Shown piece after piece: positions 26,697 to 33,965 of a stretch of DNA of 64,000 nt. The stretch is taken from assembly GCF_000382045.1 (NCBI RefSeq), contig NZ_KB907454.1, forward strand, positions 124,001 to 188,000, written 5' to 3'. The translations under genes were made by a program, and so were the position numbers. The DNA is from Variovorax atrisoli 110B (lineage in GTDB: Bacteria; Pseudomonadota; Gammaproteobacteria; Burkholderiales; Burkholderiaceae_C). The number at the start of each line of letters is the position of its first letter. Position 1 is the stretch's first letter. Below the pieces are notes generated by a model. The model did no database searches. It was not told where the DNA came from and was given only the letters and a program-made list of their open reading frames with translations.

Positions 26697-27101
26697 TCAC
26701 TTCGCGGCGGGCAGGTTCGGCCGTGCCTTGCGGAACACGTTCTTCAGATGGATCTTTCCGTCCCTGAAGGTGAAGACGTCGATGCCGTCGGTCTCGATGC
26801 GGCTGCCGTCGGCGGCGGTGCCGGTGAAGGTCCACTGCGAGGTGCCGAAGTCGCCATGCACGAAGTGCACGCTGTTGGTCCATTGCGCGTCTGGCACCGT
26901 GGCCCATGCGGCGGCGAAGGCCTTCCTCACCGCTTCGGTGCCGACGTGGCGCGTGCCGCAGGCCTCGGGGCCGGCGGCGGTCTGGAAGATGCAGTCGGGC
27001 GTCATGAAGCTCATCAGCGCGTCGATGTCGTGGCGGTTCCAGGCATCGCTGAAGGCGGCGAGGGTGTCGGTGGTCACGGTGGCGGTATTCGAGGAAGGCA
27101 T
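26697..27101 (-). CDS. SnoaL-like/NTF2-fold protein
   Basis: A 134-residue protein of the SnoaL/nuclear transport factor 2 superfamily: FSDAWNRHDIDALMSFMTPD, an FQTAAGPEACGT strand, RKAFAAAWATVPDAQWTNS, and IDVFTFRDGKIHLKNVF. It is the first gene of the leftward operon, divergent from the MocR-type regulator. NTF2-fold proteins may be small isomerases, hydratases or ligand binders; no specific catalytic set is clear. The ATG at 27101 fits the family length. Confidence 0.82.
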   Translation of the reverse strand: MPSSNTATVTTDTLAAFSDAWNRHDIDALMSFMTPDCIFQTAAGPEACGTRHVGTEAVRKAFAAAWATVPDAQWTNSVHFVHGDFGTSQWTFTGTAADGSRIETDGIDVFTFRDGKIHLKNVFRKARPNLPAAK

Positions 27102-27286
27102 GGCGTTGGAAATGGCGTTGGCTGCACGAAGGCTCAGGAATTCGATGGAGCAAGCGTAGGCAGCGGCCTGCCCGCGCGATAGGGCCAGATGGTGGGATTC
27201 GACCGAGCCAGAGCGCCTCGGATGCGCCTCGGATGTGCCGCCAATGCGCCACGGACCGGCATGGCTGCCCTAAACTGCGGCGCACC

Positions 27287-28825
27287 ATGCCCCCGAATCC
27301 GCGAGCCATCCAGTGGGCGCAGCTGTTCGCGCTGCCCGATCAACCGGCGCTGCCTCTGCAGGCCCGTCTGCGCGCCAGCGTGGTGCAGGCCATCCTCGAA
27401 GAACACCTCGCGCCCGGCGCGCCGCTGCCCTCGTCGCGCGAACTCGCCGCCCTGCTGGGGCTCAGCCGCAACACCGTCACCTCGGCCTATCTGCAGCTCA
27501 TCGACGAAGGCTTCCTGGAAGCGCGCCCGCGCAGCGGCGTGTTCGTCGCGCATGGCGCCCGCCCTCTGACCGCGGTGCCCGCCGAACCGCTGGTGGGCCG
27601 CAGCGGCCAGGCCAGCCAGCCGCCGGACTGGTCGGGCCGCGTGCTGCGCTCGCTGGTCGACAAGCCCACGCTGTCGAAGCCCGACCAGTGGCGCGACTAT
27701 CCGTACCCCTTCGTCTACGGCAACTACGACCCGCAGCTGTTTCCCACCGAAGACTTCCGCGAGTGCTGTGCGCGCAGCCTGGCGCGCTCGCAGCTGCCGC
27801 ACTGGACGCCGGATTTCGAGACCGACGACGTTCCCGACCTCATCGAGCAGATCCGTACGCGACTGCTGCCCAAGCGAGGCGTGTTCGCCCTCAAGGAAGA
27901 GATCCTCGTGACCATGGGTGCGCAGCACGCCTACTACCTGCTGGCCGAGGCCCTGTTCGACGAACAGACCCGCGTGGGCCTGGAGGAGCCGGGGCATCCG
28001 CACGCGCGCAACAGCTTTTCATTGCGGCAGCCCAAGTGGGTGGAGGTGGATGTCGATGAAGACGGGCTCGTTGTCGATGCCCTGCCTGCTGCCGACTACC
28101 TCTTCGTCACGCCTTCTCACCAGAGCCCCACCACCGCCACGCTCAGCCTGGAGCGCCGGCAGTGGCTGCTGCGCAAGGCCGAGCTGCAGGACTTCGTCAT
28201 CATCGAGGACGACTACGAGGCGGAGAACCTCTATGAAGGCACCCCGATGCCGGCGCTCAAGAGCCTGGACAAGACGGGGCGGGTGATCTACGTGGGCTCT
28301 GTCTCCAAGAGCCTTTCGCCGGCGCTGCGGCTGGGGTTCATCGTGGCGCCGCGTGCCCTGATCAAGGAACTGAGGGTGATCCGGCATGCGATGGTGCGGC
28401 ATCCGAGTGCCTTTCTCCAGCATGCCTATGCGCTGTTTCTTTCGCTGGGGCATCACGAGTCGCATGCCCGTCGCGTCAATCACGCGATGCAGGAGCGGCT
28501 GGCCATTGCGGCGCAGGCGTTGCGGGAGCACCTGCCCGATTTCGAGTTTCGGCTGCCTTCCGGCGGGGCCTCGATATGGGTGCAGGCGCCTACGTGGGTG
28601 GACGCTACCGAGCTGGCTCTGATGGCTCGCAGCCATGGGGTCTTGATTGAAGCGGGCGATGTGTTCTTTGCTCGGCCTCCCTATCCTTGTCCGTTCTTTC
28701 GGTTGAGGTTGTCTTCTATTGCGGCTACGCAGATTCCTGCGGGGATTCGGGCGTTGGCTTTGGCTGTGGGGGAGTTGGCTTTGGCTCGTGGTGAAGTTCG
28801 ATCTCTTGGCGGGTTTACTCACTGA
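27287..28825 (+). CDS. MocR/PdxR-family regulator (GntR HTH fused to aminotransferase fold)
   Basis: A 512-residue regulator. Residues about 20-90 are a winged GntR HTH (LPSSRELAALLGLSRNTVTSAY), followed by a fold-type I aminotransferase domain with the PLP Lys in VGSVSKSLSPALRLGFIV and the IIEDDYEAE Asp motif. It is divergent (185 nt) from the SnoaL/oxidase/transporter operon, its likely target, with PLP or an amine as effector (inference). From about 28,400 to the stop, codon use drifts to T-rich third positions unlike the rest, and the TGA stop lies inside the left copy of the repeat described next, so the present C-terminus may have been shaped by that insertion. Confidence 0.9.
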   Translation: MPPNPRAIQWAQLFALPDQPALPLQARLRASVVQAILEEHLAPGAPLPSSRELAALLGLSRNTVTSAYLQLIDEGFLEARPRSGVFVAHGARPLTAVPAEPLVGRSGQASQPPDWSGRVLRSLVDKPTLSKPDQWRDYPYPFVYGNYDPQLFPTEDFRECCARSLARSQLPHWTPDFETDDVPDLIEQIRTRLLPKRGVFALKEEILVTMGAQHAYYLLAEALFDEQTRVGLEEPGHPHARNSFSLRQPKWVEVDVDEDGLVVDALPAADYLFVTPSHQSPTTATLSLERRQWLLRKAELQDFVIIEDDYEAENLYEGTPMPALKSLDKTGRVIYVGSVSKSLSPALRLGFIVAPRALIKELRVIRHAMVRHPSAFLQHAYALFLSLGHHESHARRVNHAMQERLAIAAQALREHLPDFEFRLPSGGASIWVQAPTWVDATELALMARSHGVLIEAGDVFFARPPYPCPFFRLRLSSIAATQIPAGIRALALAVGELALARGEVRSLGGFTH

Positions 28826-29063
28826 GGTTGGGTTGCTTCCCGAGGCCGGGACTCGCCCCGGCAGGCGACCTACTTTTATTTGCTTCGCCAAAGAAACGTA
28901 GGCAAAAGAAAGGCGACCCCACTGTCTGCGACCCCTTCGCTGCGCTACGGGGCAACCTGCGGTGCTCGCATTTCGCGGGGTCTCGCCCAAACTCGCTTCG
29001 CTCAAACAAGGGCGAGCCCTGATCCGCGAAACGCTGCGCTTCTCGGCGCAGCCAGAGGGGAGG
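28822..29063 (+). repeat. Left copy of a 240-bp palindromic-rich repeat
   Basis: Begins CTGAGGTTGGGTTGCTTCCC, contains a GC hairpin (GCCGGGactcgCCCCGGC region), a CTACTTT...AAAGAAACGTAG stem with a GCTTCG turn, an AAAGAAAGGCGACCC stretch, AACCTGCGGTGCTCG, CTCGCTTCGCTCAAAC and ends near CGCAGCCAGAGGGG. It is repeated in inverse orientation at 29263-29503. The first bases include the MocR stop codon. The 28826-29655 interval has no supported gene; the short frames in it are low-quality. Confidence 0.75.
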
Positions 29064-29262
29064 GGAGACGTACGGGCCTTTGCTGGGCTTGGAATGAGGC
29101 GGTGGGGACGTTGGGGCCGTGAGGTCGTTGGACCTGCGTGTCGTGTCAGGGGTGCGGTGGGCGAAGTGCATGCGGATGAGTTCTTGACCCATATCCGCGG
29201 CCGAGCGAAGCGAAGGCCAGTCCAGGCGATTCAGTAGCCGAGCGAAGCGATGGCGCGGATCG

Positions 29263-29503
29263 CTCCCTTCTGGCTGCGCCGAGGAGCGCAGGCGTAGGAG
29301 GGATAAGGGCCGCAGCTGTTTGAGCGAAGCGAGTTCTGCGGACCCCCTCCTACGTCGAGCACCGCAGGTTGCCCGTAGCGAAGCGGAGGGACGCAGACAG
29401 TAGGGTCGCCTTTCTTTTGCCTACGTTTCTTTGGCGAAGCAAAGAAAAGTAGGTCGGCCGCCGGGCCGAGACCCGGCCTCGGGAAGCAAACCCTCAACCT
29501 CAG
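29263..29503 (-). repeat. Right, inverted copy of the same 240-bp repeat
   Basis: Read on the minus strand this starts CTGAGGTTGAGGGTTTGCTT and follows the left copy block by block (CTTCCCGAGGCCGGG, GCTTCGCCAAAGAAACGTAG, AAAAGAAAGGCGACCC, AACCTGCGGTGCTCG, CTCGCTTCGCTCAAACA, CGCAGCCAGA), with the greatest divergence in a middle block of about 50 bp. The two copies face each other across about 200 bp. The outer end lies 152 nt before the taurine-type operon start and may act as a bidirectional terminator. Confidence 0.75.
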
Positions 29504-29655
29504 CCAGATTCCAAAGTGCACCTCCCCCGTGCAGAACGCACCACAACAAGGGTATTCACTCACCGACTGGCTCCATGCCGACACAGTCGCTGGTACTTCC
29601 TGGCTGCTCCCGATGGGTGCAAAGTCCGGCGAGATTCACCCACCGGAGCACCCAG

Positions 29656-30669
29656 ATGACCATGTCCCGCCGTCTCCTCCTCCAGTTCGCCGTCCTGGCA
29701 ACCACCCTCGCAGCCCTGTGCGGCACGGCTTCCGCCCAGCAGGCCAAGGAAGTCACCTTCGCCCACCAGGACATGCTTGTCCCCCTGCGCCTCGTCATGG
29801 AATCCGGCGAGGTCGAGAAAGCCACCGGCTACAAGATCAACTGGCGCATGTTCGCAGGCGGCGGCGACGTGATCCGCGCGATGGCTTCAGGCGACGTGCA
29901 GATGGGTGAAACCGGCTCCAGCCCGCTGACGGCCGCGGCCAGCCAGGGGCAGGACATCAAGCTGTTCTGGATCTCGGCCGACATCGCGAACGCCGAGGCG
30001 CTCGTCGCCCGCAACGCCTCGGGCATCAACAGCATGAAGGACCTGGCCGGCAAGAAGGTGGCGACGCCCTTCGTGTCGACCGCGCACTACCAGCTCATGG
30101 CCGGCATGAAGATGGACGGGGTCGACGCCAGGAGCGTGAACGTGATGAACATGCGTCCGCCGGAGATCGCAGCGGCGTGGGAGCGTGGCGACATCGACGC
30201 CACTTTCATCTGGGACCCGGTGCTCTCCAAGATCAAGTCCACGGGCAAGACCATCGCCACCTCGGGCAGTATCGGCGCGCGCGGCGCGCCCACGTTCGAA
30301 GGCATCGTGGTCAATGCCAAGTGGGCGGCTGCCAACGAGGCCTTCATGGTCGCCTTCGTGAAGGCGCTCAACCGCGCGAACGAGGAATACAAGGCCACCG
30401 GCAAGAGCTGGACGCCCGATTCGCCGCAGACCAAGGCGATGGCCAAGTGGACGAAAGCCGACCCGAAGGACGTGGGCCCTGCGATGGCGCTCTATTCGTT
30501 CCCGACCATGGCCGAGCAGGTCTCGCCCACATGGCTCGGCGGCGGCGCGGCCAAGGCGATGGCGAACACGGCCGCCTTCCTGAAGGAGCAGGGGCGGGTG
30601 CAGGAGGTGAAGCCCGACTACAGCGCGTACGTGACGACGGCGTACGTCGAAAAGGCCATGGGCAAGTGA
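29656..30669 (+). CDS. Taurine/sulfonate-type ABC transporter substrate-binding protein
   Basis: A 337-residue periplasmic receptor of the TauA/SsuA/nitrate-binding family. Its signal peptide ends TASAQQ; the mature chain starts [20 protein letters not shown] and includes [40 protein letters not shown], and [20 protein letters not shown], which align with TauA. The ATG at 29656 is preceded by ggagcacccag. The transport genes follow directly, but no TauD dioxygenase is present in the window, so taurine itself is only the best guess. Confidence 0.87.
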   Translation: MTMSRRLLLQFAVLATTLAALCGTASAQQAKEVTFAHQDMLVPLRLVMESGEVEKATGYKINWRMFAGGGDVIRAMASGDVQMGETGSSPLTAAASQGQDIKLFWISADIANAEALVARNASGINSMKDLAGKKVATPFVSTAHYQLMAGMKMDGVDARSVNVMNMRPPEIAAAWERGDIDATFIWDPVLSKIKSTGKTIATSGSIGARGAPTFEGIVVNAKWAAANEAFMVAFVKALNRANEEYKATGKSWTPDSPQTKAMAKWTKADPKDVGPAMALYSFPTMAEQVSPTWLGGGAAKAMANTAAFLKEQGRVQEVKPDYSAYVTTAYVEKAMGK

Positions 30670-30685
30670 ACCGGGGCGGCACCAC

Positions 30686-31474
30686 ATGCCCACGCTCGAC
30701 ATTCGCGACCTGACGGTCAACTACGCAGTCAAGGGCGGCACGCTCCAAGCGCTGGCGCCGGTGAACCTCACCATGCACGACGGCGACTTCGTCGTCGCGC
30801 TCGGCGCCTCGGGCTGCGGCAAGACCACGCTGCTCAACAGCATCGCGGGCTTCCTGCCGCCATCGACCGGCGAGATCCTGCTCGACGGCAAGCCGGTAAC
30901 AGGCCCCGGCGCCGACCGCGGTGTGGTGTTCCAGAAGCACGCGCTGATGCCCTGGCTCAACGTGCGCGACAACGTGGCGCTGGGCTTGCGGCTCGGCGGC
31001 ATGGGCAAGGCCGAGCGCGACCGCATCGCGGAAGAAAAGCTCGGCCTCGTCGGCCTGCAGAAGTATGCCGACCGCGCGGTGTACGAGCTCTCGGGCGGCA
31101 TGCAGCAGCGCGTGGGCATCGCGCGTGCGCTGGCGAGCGACCCGGCCGTGCTGCTGATGGACGAGCCCATGGGCGCGCTCGATGCGTTCACGCGCGAGCA
31201 GGTGCAGGAGATTCTTCTGCAGGCCTGGTCCAAGTCGAACAAGATGGTGTTCTTCATCACCCACTCGGTGGAGGAGGCGCTGTTCCTGGCCACCCGGCTG
31301 ATCGTGATGAGCCCGAGCCCGGGACGCATCTCGCACGTCTACGACGACGTGCCCTTCTCGCGCCAGTACCTCTCGCACGGCGATTCGCGCAAGGTGAAGT
31401 CGGAGCCCGATTTCATCCGCATGCGTGAAGAGGTGCTCTCGATCATTCATCATCGCGAGGCCGCTCATGTCTGA
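30686..31474 (+). CDS. Taurine/sulfonate-type ABC transporter ATP-binding protein
   Basis: A 262-residue ATPase with Walker [19 protein letters not shown]-loop [17 protein letters not shown], signature [16 protein letters not shown], Walker [14 protein letters not shown], and switch His in [14 protein letters not shown]. This is a classic TauB/SsuB/NrtD profile. It starts 16 nt after the receptor gene and overlaps the permease gene by 8 nt. Confidence 0.93.
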   Translation: MPTLDIRDLTVNYAVKGGTLQALAPVNLTMHDGDFVVALGASGCGKTTLLNSIAGFLPPSTGEILLDGKPVTGPGADRGVVFQKHALMPWLNVRDNVALGLRLGGMGKAERDRIAEEKLGLVGLQKYADRAVYELSGGMQQRVGIARALASDPAVLLMDEPMGALDAFTREQVQEILLQAWSKSNKMVFFITHSVEEALFLATRLIVMSPSPGRISHVYDDVPFSRQYLSHGDSRKVKSEPDFIRMREEVLSIIHHREAAHV

Positions 31475-32363
31475 GGTGTCGATCGCATCCCCCGTCGCCA
31501 TGACGCCAACACCCTCCAAGCCCACCGCATCGCCGGCGCCTGCAACACCGCCGGCAGCGGGCGCCAAGCTCAAGACCAGCTCCTTCAAGGTGCCGGGCGA
31601 GGGCTCCAGCCTGACGATCAGCATCGTCACGGTGATCGCGCTGGTGGCGCTGTGGTTCCTCGTCACGAACATGGGCTGGGTGAAGCCGCTGTTCCTGCCG
31701 ACGCCGCAGGCGGTGTTCCAGCAGTTCTACGAATACCTCACCGGCCAGGCCAACGACAAGCCGCTGTGGCAGCACTTCCTGGCGAGCATGTTCCGCGTGT
31801 TCTCGGCCTTCCTGCTGGCCTGCGTCACGGCCATTCCGGTGGGCATCGCGATGGGCATGAGCCGCTTCTGGCGCGGCATCTTCGATCCGCCGCTGGAGTT
31901 CTACCGGCCGCTTCCCCCGCTGGCCTACCTGCCGCTCATCATCATCTGGTTCGGCATCGACGAGCTGCCGAAGGTGCTGCTGATCTTCCTGAGCTGCTTC
32001 GCGCCGCTGGCGCTGGCTGCGCGCTCGGGCATGCGCAGTGCGTCGCAGGAGCAGATCAACGCGGCTTATTCGATGGGGGCGAGCTACATGCAGGTGATTC
32101 GCCACGTGATCCTGCCCTCGGCGCTGCCCGACATCCTGGTGGGCATGCGCATCGCCATCGGCTTCGGCTGGACCACGCTGGTGGCCGCCGAGATGGTGGC
32201 GGCCAACATGGGGCTGGGTCAGATGGTGCTGAACGCGTCGAACTTCCTGCGCACCGACATCGTGATCATGGGCATCATCGTCATCGGGGTGGTGGCTTAT
32301 CTTTTCGACCTGCTGATGCGGTGGCTCGAACGCCGGCTTGTGCCTTGGAAAGGGCGCATGTGA
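31467..32363 (+). CDS. Taurine/sulfonate-type ABC transporter permease
   Basis: A 298-residue inner-membrane permease. A Pro/Ala-rich cytoplasmic N-terminus of about 45 residues precedes the first membrane span ([20 protein letters not shown]). The BPD_transp_1 EAA loop is [20 protein letters not shown] and [19 protein letters not shown] follows. Its last 83 nt overlap the convergent LysR gene tail to tail. Confidence 0.92.
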   Translation: MSEVSIASPVAMTPTPSKPTASPAPATPPAAGAKLKTSSFKVPGEGSSLTISIVTVIALVALWFLVTNMGWVKPLFLPTPQAVFQQFYEYLTGQANDKPLWQHFLASMFRVFSAFLLACVTAIPVGIAMGMSRFWRGIFDPPLEFYRPLPPLAYLPLIIIWFGIDELPKVLLIFLSCFAPLALAARSGMRSASQEQINAAYSMGASYMQVIRHVILPSALPDILVGMRIAIGFGWTTLVAAEMVAANMGLGQMVLNASNFLRTDIVIMGIIVIGVVAYLFDLLMRWLERRLVPWKGRM

Positions 32364-33303
32364 CCGGTGGCGGCGGCGCCACCGTCACGGGCACCGGCGG
32401 TGGCAGGGCAGGGCCTTCGGTGAGCGCATCCATCGACTGTTCGAGATAGTCGAGCATCGCGCGCATCGCGGCGCTGTTGTGGCGGCGCTGCGAGTAGGCC
32501 GCGTACAGCCAGTGCTCGCGCGGCATGTGCTCGCGCAGCACCGGCACCAGCGCCCCGCGCTCCAGGTGTGACTGCGCCAGAGGCTCAGGCACATAGGCCA
32601 CGCCCACGCCGCGAAGCGCCAGTTCGATCAGCGCGACGGCGTCGTTGGCCTCCATGCGGCTGTGCACCTGAACCTCGTGAGTCTCGCCATCGGTCTCGAA
32701 GGGCAGGTTGGTCGTCTGCTTGGCCGAGAAGCTCAGCACGTCGTGGCGGCTCAGATCCTCGGGCACCTGGGGCATGCCGCGCTGCGCCCAGTAGGAAGGC
32801 GCCGCGCACACCACCATGTCGAACTGCACGAGGCGGCGCACGATCAAGTTCATGTCGTCGATGCGCCCGCCGGTCAGGTGGATGTCGATGCCTTCCTCGA
32901 TCAGGTCGAGGTCGTCGTTGGTGAACACCAGGCTCACATACACGTCGGGGTAGCGCTTGATGAAGCCCGCGATCACGTCCGATAGCCAGCCGGCGATGAG
33001 CCCGTGCGGCGCGCTCATGCGCAGGCGCCCGCGCGGGTGGGCGCCGTGCGCCTGGAGGTCGTTGAGCGTGTTCTCGGCCATCGTCACCAGCTCGGTACTG
33101 CGCTCCAGCAGCACCTGGCCCGCGTCCGTGAGGCTCAGGGCGCGGGTGGAACGATTGAGCAGCCGCACGCCGCTGCGGGTTTCGAGCTCGGCCACGTAGC
33201 GGCTCACGGTGGCCTTGGACATGCCCAGCGAGATCGCCGCGCGGGAGAAGCTGCGGCGGAAGGCGACTTCGCGAAATGTTTTGATGAGGTCGAGGCCGTC
33301 CAT
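32281..33303 (-). CDS. LysR-family transcriptional regulator
   Basis: A 340-residue regulator with an N-terminal HTH (FREVAFRRSFSRAAISLGMSKATVSRYVAELE) and a substrate domain from about residue 90 (GRLRMSAPHGLIAGWLSDVI). This resembles the CrgA/AaeR-like clade. The core ends near LDYLEQSMDALTE; the final 35-40 residues are a Pro/Ala/Lys-rich tail encoded wholly by DNA overlapping the permease gene on the other strand, so the natural end may have been extended by loss of an earlier stop. It may control the convergent taurine-type operon, though divergent arrangement is more usual. Confidence 0.88.
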   Translation of the reverse strand: MDGLDLIKTFREVAFRRSFSRAAISLGMSKATVSRYVAELETRSGVRLLNRSTRALSLTDAGQVLLERSTELVTMAENTLNDLQAHGAHPRGRLRMSAPHGLIAGWLSDVIAGFIKRYPDVYVSLVFTNDDLDLIEEGIDIHLTGGRIDDMNLIVRRLVQFDMVVCAAPSYWAQRGMPQVPEDLSRHDVLSFSAKQTTNLPFETDGETHEVQVHSRMEANDAVALIELALRGVGVAYVPEPLAQSHLERGALVPVLREHMPREHWLYAAYSQRRHNSAAMRAMLDYLEQSMDALTEGPALPPPVPVTVAPPPPVTCALSKAQAGVRATASAGRKDKPPPR

Positions 33304-33393
33304 GGTGGCCGGATTGTTCCAGCTTCCGGGATGAGGCCGTCGGGTGTAGGGGCATCGCCGCCATGGGCTCCAGGAGGGGCGTGTTCGCGTGGC

Positions 33394-33399
33394 TATACT
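33394..33399 (+). promoter_or_regulatory. Candidate -10 element of the leader RNA
   Basis: TATACT 8-9 nt before the CACGCCG hairpin that would open the transcript. No convincing -35 hexamer is seen 16-18 nt upstream, so the promoter may be extended or activator-dependent. Confidence 0.4.
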
Positions 33400-33404
33400 G
33401 CGCG

Positions 33405-33650
33405 GGTCACGCCGGAAAACGGCGTGGTCGGGATTGGTCTCCCGAGTCACCTCTGCAAAGCAAGCCGTAGCTACCCTCGCCGGGTCTGCGGCTTTGCCAT
33501 TCGTGCTCCCAGTTTTTGGCGGCTCGACGGGCGGGCGCAAGCCCGGCCGGTTCTCGCAAGAGGTGCCCGGAGACCAACCCGTCGAGCTGCCGCCCTCGAT
33601 TGGTCTCGAGAGCGGCGGTTTCCGCAAACCGCACCTCTTGGAGGCCACCG
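33405..33650 (+). ncRNA. Candidate structured leader RNA with mutually exclusive stems
   Basis: This 246-nt stretch is full of complementary segments. A perfect 7-bp hairpin with a GAAAA loop spans 33408-33426. GCAAAGCAAGCCGTAG (about 33455-33470) faces CTGCGGCTTTGC (about 33486-33497). GGCGGCTCGACGGG pairs with CCCGTCGAGCTGCC about 50 nt later (one mismatch) and encloses a CGGGC-GCAA-GCCCG hairpin. GCGGTTT-CCGC-AAACCGC forms a further stem. CAAGAGGTGC pairs exactly with GCACCTCTTG, which directly abuts the GGAGG ribosome site. GATTGGTCTC occurs twice (33432 and 33599 area) with its complement GAGACCAA between them, allowing alternative folds. It looks like a cis-acting translational or termination switch for the small gene at 33651. 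Confidence 0.55.
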
Positions 33651-33965
33651 ATGGCTGAATCCACTGCTCGCGCGTCCGCGCGTGTCTCTTCGTTTCCCGA
33701 AACTTCTCCTTCCGAAGCCGCCGGCGCCGAATCGCTTGCGCTGCAGGCCTGCGACGACGTCTAGAGCCTGCACGAGGTGCGGCACGCCTACGCCGGCCTC
33801 GAAAGGCTCATCGGCCCCCAGCGCGTGAACGATGCGGAGGAGGTCTGCTCCAGCCGCTCCGAACTCAGTGCGCTGGTGCGCGTCGTCAACGAAGAACTGC
33901 GCCGGCGCATCGAGGCGGCCGAGGGCACGCTGCGTTCATTGCGCGCCGCCGTGGCCGCTAGATGA
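33651..33965 (+). pseudogene. Small helical protein gene interrupted by an in-frame amber codon
   Basis: The ATG at 33651 is well placed behind ttggagg and opens a 104-codon frame broken once by TAG at 33762-33764. Before it the product is MAESTARASARVSSFPETSP onward to LQACDDV (37 residues). After it the same frame continues SLHEVRHAYAGLERLIGPQR to RSELSALVRVVNEELRRRIE and LRSLRAAVAAR, strongly helical/coiled coil and with GC-rich third positions, so coding character persists through the stop. I call it a nonsense-broken gene, or one with readthrough. It overlaps the convergent regulator gene by 8 nt. The family is not recognised with confidence. Confidence 0.6.

Noticed and set aside
29656..32363. 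Naming the ABC operon tauABC
   Set aside because: Motifs fit taurine, sulfonate and nitrate transporters alike and no TauD or SsuD gene accompanies it here.
33389..33658. An 89-codon plus-strand frame (ending EATDG) in the structured leader
   Set aside because: Its reading overlaps the stems and the ribosome site of the following gene, ends past that gene's ATG, and has no ribosome site; the base pairing explains the sequence better.
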